Below the pieces are notes generated by a model. That model was not told the origin of the DNA. It was given only the letters and a program-made list of their open reading frames with translations, and ran no database searches. 64,000 nucleotides of DNA from Mesorhizobium sp. (GTDB taxonomy: Bacteria; Pseudomonadota; Alphaproteobacteria; Rhizobiales; Rhizobiaceae). Where the stretch lies: NCBI RefSeq assembly GCF_024710845.1, contig NZ_JANJTZ010000051.1:62001-126000 (forward strand), written 5' to 3'. Below, one piece after another: positions 61,233 to 64,000 of the stretch (position 1 is its first letter; every line of letters starts with the position of its first letter). Both the position numbers and the translations under genes were made by a program.

Positions 61233-62255
61233 GTGAAGAAGATCGGCTTCCTGTCGTTCGGGCATTGGTCGCCCTCGTCCCATTCGCAAACGCGCTCGGC
61301 ATCCGACGCGCTTTTGCAGTCGATCGATCTTGCGGTGGCGGCGGAAGAGCTTGGCGCGGACGGCGCCTATTTCCGCGTCCACCATTTCGCCCGCCAGCTC
61401 GGCTCGCCGTTTCCGCTGCTGACGGCGGCCGGCGCCAAGACGAGCAGGATCGAGATCGGCACGGCCGTGATCGACATGCGCTACGAGAACCCGCTCTACA
61501 TGGCCGAAGATGCCGGTGCGGCCGACCTCATCGCCGGCGGACGGCTGCAGCTCGGCATCAGCCGTGGCTCGCCGGAACAGGTGATCGATGGCTGGCGCTA
61601 CTTCGGCTACGCGCCGGCCGAAGGCCAGAGCGATGCCGACATGGCCCGCCAGCATACGGAGGTGCTGCTCAACGTCCTGCGCGGCCACGGTTTCGCGCAG
61701 CCCAATCCCAGCCCCATGTTCCCCAACCCTCCGGGCCTGCTGCGCCTCGAGCCGCATTCCGAGGGGCTTCTCGACCGGATCTGGTGGGGTGCCGCGACCA
61801 ATTCGACTGCCGTCTGGGCCGCGAAACTCGGCATGAACCTGCAGAGTTCGACGCTGAAATTCGACGAGACGGGCGAACCGTTCCACATCCAGCAGGCGGC
61901 GCAGATCCGTGCCTATCGCGAGGCGTGGAAGCAGGCCGGCCACGCGCGAGAACCGCGCGTGTCGGTCAGCCGCTCGATCTTCGCGCTGGTCAACGACATG
62001 GACCGCGCCTATTTCGGCAGCGGCCGGCCCGAGCAGGACCAGTTCGGCTATATCGAGCCCGAAAAGCGCGCCGTGTTCGGCCGCGGCTACACCGCCGAGC
62101 CCGAGGAACTGGTGAAGCTGCTGGCCAAGGACGAGGCCATCGCGGAAGCCGACACGCTGCTGCTTACGGTGCCGAACCAGCTCGGTGTCGAATACAACGC
62201 CCATGTCATCGAGGCGATCCTGAAACATGTCGCACCGGAGTTGGGCTGGCGGTGA
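61233..62255 (+). CDS. Luciferase-like (LLM) flavin-dependent oxidoreductase
   Basis: A 340-residue TIM-barrel flavin monooxygenase of the bacterial-luciferase superfamily. Seen are AEELGADGAYFRVHHFARQL (about 38-57), IEIGTAVIDMRYENPLYMAEDAGAADL and LQLGISRGSPEQV. It lacks a partner subunit gene and would use FMNH2 supplied by a reductase elsewhere. GTG 61233 follows AGGAGATTCAC. The 152-bp gap from atzH holds no clear gene. RutA-type pyrimidine monooxygenases belong to the same superfamily, so ring opening of a pyrimidine is a reasonable guess. Confidence 0.9.
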   Translation: MKKIGFLSFGHWSPSSHSQTRSASDALLQSIDLAVAAEELGADGAYFRVHHFARQLGSPFPLLTAAGAKTSRIEIGTAVIDMRYENPLYMAEDAGAADLIAGGRLQLGISRGSPEQVIDGWRYFGYAPAEGQSDADMARQHTEVLLNVLRGHGFAQPNPSPMFPNPPGLLRLEPHSEGLLDRIWWGAATNSTAVWAAKLGMNLQSSTLKFDETGEPFHIQQAAQIRAYREAWKQAGHAREPRVSVSRSIFALVNDMDRAYFGSGRPEQDQFGYIEPEKRAVFGRGYTAEPEELVKLLAKDEAIAEADTLLLTVPNQLGVEYNAHVIEAILKHVAPELGWR

Positions 62256-62675
62256 CTAGCCGCCGGCCTTGATCAGCCTGAAGTCCGGCAACTCGCGCAA
62301 CGCGAGTTCGGGTCCGGTGGGCGAATAGACAACGAAGAGCTGCATCGGCCCGTCGCCTGTGTTGAGCGTCGAGTGGAAGCGGCTTTCGGGGACATAGATG
62401 GTGCAGCCGGGGCCGACCTTGCGCGTGATCGGGTTGCCTTCCTCGTCTTCGACCATCTGCTCGCCATTGCCGGAGATGACGAAGATGATCTCCTCGGCTC
62501 CCGGATGATTGTGCCGCGAATGGCCCTGGCCGCTCGGCAGGTCGACGACGCCGCCGGAGAAGCGTGTCGCGCCATTGACCTCCGGCGCCACGGTCAGCGC
62601 CAGCCGGCCCCAGTCGAAGCCGAACGCGTCGACATCCTTCGGATAGACGAAATAGCCGTCAGCTCCGTTCAGCAT
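62256..62675 (-). CDS. Cupin-domain protein
   Basis: A 139-residue single-domain cupin. The metal motif is complete: GHSRHNHPGAEEIIFVISG provides two His and a Glu, and YVPESRFHSTLNTG the third His. Function is unknown; such proteins bind small sugars or acids or serve as isomerases. It abuts the stop of the convergent flavin oxidoreductase gene and shares an operon with the next two genes on the minus strand. GGGAGGATC precedes its start. Confidence 0.88.
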   Translation of the reverse strand: MLNGADGYFVYPKDVDAFGFDWGRLALTVAPEVNGATRFSGGVVDLPSGQGHSRHNHPGAEEIIFVISGNGEQMVEDEEGNPITRKVGPGCTIYVPESRFHSTLNTGDGPMQLFVVYSPTGPELALRELPDFRLIKAGG

Positions 62676-62702
62676 ACAAGATCCTCCCTGTGGTCCAACG
62701 TG

Positions 62703-63545
62703 TTACGAGCGCCGCTTCAGCGGCAGCGCCTTGAAGCTTGCGGTCTGGTCGCGGATCGCGGCTTCGGCCGGGAGCCGCTCCATGGAACTCGCGCCGTAGA
62801 AGCCGTGGATACCGTCGCAAGTCTCGAGAATGTAGCGCGCATCGTCGGGCATGGAGATCGGCCCGCCATGGCAGAGCACGATCACGTCCTTGCGCACGCC
62901 CCGAGCAGCGGCGGCGATGGCGTCGATCTCGACCGCGCATTGCGCCAGCGACTTGGCCGAGGACGCGCCGATCGTGCCGCCGGTGGTGACGCCCATGTGT
63001 GCGACGACGATGTCGGCGCCGGCCCTGGTCATTGCGATCGCCTCGTCCGGGTTGAAGACATAGGGCGTGGTCAGAAGATCGAGCTCATGGGCGGCGGCGA
63101 TCATGTCGACCTCAAGCCCGTATCCCATGCCGGTTTCCTCGAAGCTCTGGCGCATGACGCCGTCGAAGAGGCCGATGGTCGGGAAGTTCTGCACGCCGGA
63201 AAAGCCGAGGCCTTTCAGCTCCGCCAGGAACTGCGGCATCAGGATGAACGGATCGGTGCCATTGACGCCGGCCAGCACCGGCGTGTGCCTGACCACCGGC
63301 AGCACCTCGACGGCCATTTCCTTGACGATCTCGTTGGCATTGCCGTAGGCGAGCAGGCCCGCGGCCGAGCCGCGCCCGGCCATGCGATAGCGGCCGGAAT
63401 TGTAGATGATGATGAGGTCGATACCGCCCGCCTCTTCCGACTTGGCGGACAGGCCCGTGCCCGCGCCGCCGCCGACGATCGGCCGGCCCTCGGCGATCAT
63501 CGCCCGGAACTTGTCGAGTATGGTCTTGCGGGGGATCGCCGGCAT
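62703..63545 (-). CDS. Phosphoenolpyruvate hydrolase-family TIM-barrel protein
   Basis: A 280-residue protein of the PEP-hydrolase/TIM-barrel signal family (PF09370 type). Segments include [20 protein letters not shown] (about 28-47), [12 protein letters not shown] (about 88-99) and [15 protein letters not shown] (about 181-195). It is regularly paired with UPF0261/Tm-1-like proteins, as here (7-bp gap). Its chemistry remains poorly defined; catabolic context suggests C-C or C-O hydrolysis of a keto acid. Confidence 0.88.
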   Translation of the reverse strand: MPAIPRKTILDKFRAMIAEGRPIVGGGAGTGLSAKSEEAGGIDLIIIYNSGRYRMAGRGSAAGLLAYGNANEIVKEMAVEVLPVVRHTPVLAGVNGTDPFILMPQFLAELKGLGFSGVQNFPTIGLFDGVMRQSFEETGMGYGLEVDMIAAAHELDLLTTPYVFNPDEAIAMTRAGADIVVAHMGVTTGGTIGASSAKSLAQCAVEIDAIAAAARGVRKDVIVLCHGGPISMPDDARYILETCDGIHGFYGASSMERLPAEAAIRDQTASFKALPLKRRS

Positions 63546-63552
63546 CAGTGCC

Positions 63553-64000
63553 TCATAGGTTCGAAATGGAGACGAAGGCCGCCACGGCGGCTTTCGCGAA
63601 TTCCGGATCGTTGATATGCAGCGGCAAGCGGAGGATCCGCCGCCGGTCGGTCTGCTGCACCGTCTGCTCGATCGCTTCGAACAGAGCTGTATCGGCTTCG
63701 GGGTCGAAGAAGGCGCCGCCCTCGATGTCCAGCGCCGAGACGCCCTTCTCCGGGATCAGGAACCGCACTTCGCCCTCGCAGGCGTTGAGCTTGCGTCCGA
63801 TCCATGCGCCGATCTGGCGGCATTCCTCGGCATTCGTGCGCATCAGCGTGACGTTGGGATTGTGCTTGTAAAGGTTGCGGCCTTTGAACGCGCCGGGGAC
63901 CGTGTCGATGGCCCAGAAGTTCACCATGTCGAGCGCGCCGACCGAGCCGACATAGGGCAGGTGGGTGCGCGCGACCGCGCCGAAACGGACTTCCGTCGCC
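63553..64000 (-). CDS. UPF0261/Tm-1-like ATP-binding protein, C-terminal part (cut by window edge)
   Basis: The last about 148 residues of a UPF0261 protein. Visible are [20 protein letters not shown] and [21 protein letters not shown], with [22 protein letters not shown] nearer the end, all characteristic of the family's C-terminal half. The N-terminal half lies beyond base 64000. It forms a pair with the PEP-hydrolase-like gene. Plant Tm-1 relatives bind ATP; the bacterial role is unknown. Confidence 0.85.
   Translation of the reverse strand, partial: ATEVRFGAVARTHLPYVGSVGALDMVNFWAIDTVPGAFKGRNLYKHNPNVTLMRTNAEECRQIGAWIGRKLNACEGEVRFLIPEKGVSALDIEGGAFFDPEADTALFEAIEQTVQQTDRRRILRLPLHINDPEFAKAAVAAFVSISNL

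Noticed and set aside
1-64000. tRNA, rRNA, CRISPR arrays, insertion sequences, phage or integrase genes
   Set aside because: None was recognised on either strand; short repeats found are operators or hairpins only.

Overview
The window is GC-rich, densely packed DNA with no rRNA, tRNA, phage, insertion sequence or CRISPR array that I can see. A eukaryote-type glutamine synthetase II (glnII) with a DUF2735 gene divergent from it is a Rhizobiales hallmark. Together with the many TRAP, CUT1, RbsABC and BMP-type transporters, this points to a soil or plant-associated alphaproteobacterium of the Mesorhizobium/Phyllobacteriaceae kind. The genus is inferred, not proven.

Layout. (1) 1-1415: the N-terminal part of a copper-type P-ATPase behind a CueR-like promoter. 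(2) 1446-14655: a catabolic block. A TRAP transporter plus an MBL-fold hydrolase (minus strand) diverge from a TetR regulator, which leads into FAH-family hydrolase, cupin, acyl-CoA synthetase, flavin monooxygenase, BASS transporter, epimerase, SDR and GNAT genes. The substrate is unknown; an organic acid or terpenoid/aromatic acid is plausible. (3) 14685-17858: coniferyl-aldehyde-type dehydrogenase, glnII with a clear sigma-54 promoter, and DUF2735. (4) 17966-25523: a LacI-controlled carbohydrate operon (CUT1 ABC transporter, Gfo/Idh/MocA dehydrogenase, sugar epimerase), with two identical TGTAACGTTACA operators in the control region.

(5) 25716-33052: the most unusual part. A class III nucleotide cyclase with TPR-like repeats precedes a 1500-residue single ORF that joins an N-terminal cytochrome P450, a four-helix membrane region and a C-terminal DyP-type haem peroxidase. 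A convergent Crp/Fnr regulator follows. (6) 33482-39569: a LigM-type aryl O-demethylase with its likely GntR regulator, a Pat-like NDP-forming acyl-CoA synthetase/GNAT fusion, and a SorC regulator.

(7) 39604-49786: an aldolase/dehydrogenase fusion, an MFS pump with its MerR regulator, and an RbsBCA-type ABC transporter divergent from mtnK-mtnA. The last group looks like import and phosphorylation of 5-methylthioribose. mtnBCDE are absent, so the aldolase/dehydrogenase could be the next step. (8) 49787-62255: a LysR-controlled ureide/biuret operon with allophanate hydrolase, a 2OG-Fe(II) oxygenase, a BMP-type ABC importer, two biuret-hydrolase-like cysteine hydrolases, an MTHFSD-like protein, an AtzH-like protein and a luciferase-like flavin oxidoreductase. 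(9) 62256-64000: a cupin, a PEP-hydrolase-family TIM barrel and a truncated UPF0261/Tm-1-like gene on the minus strand.

Many gene pairs overlap by ATGA or GTGA, marking tight operons. Non-coding stretches over 300 bases are only 24103-24473 and 32990-33481, and both carry palindromic regulatory elements. Start sites were moved where a Shine-Dalgarno sequence favoured another codon.
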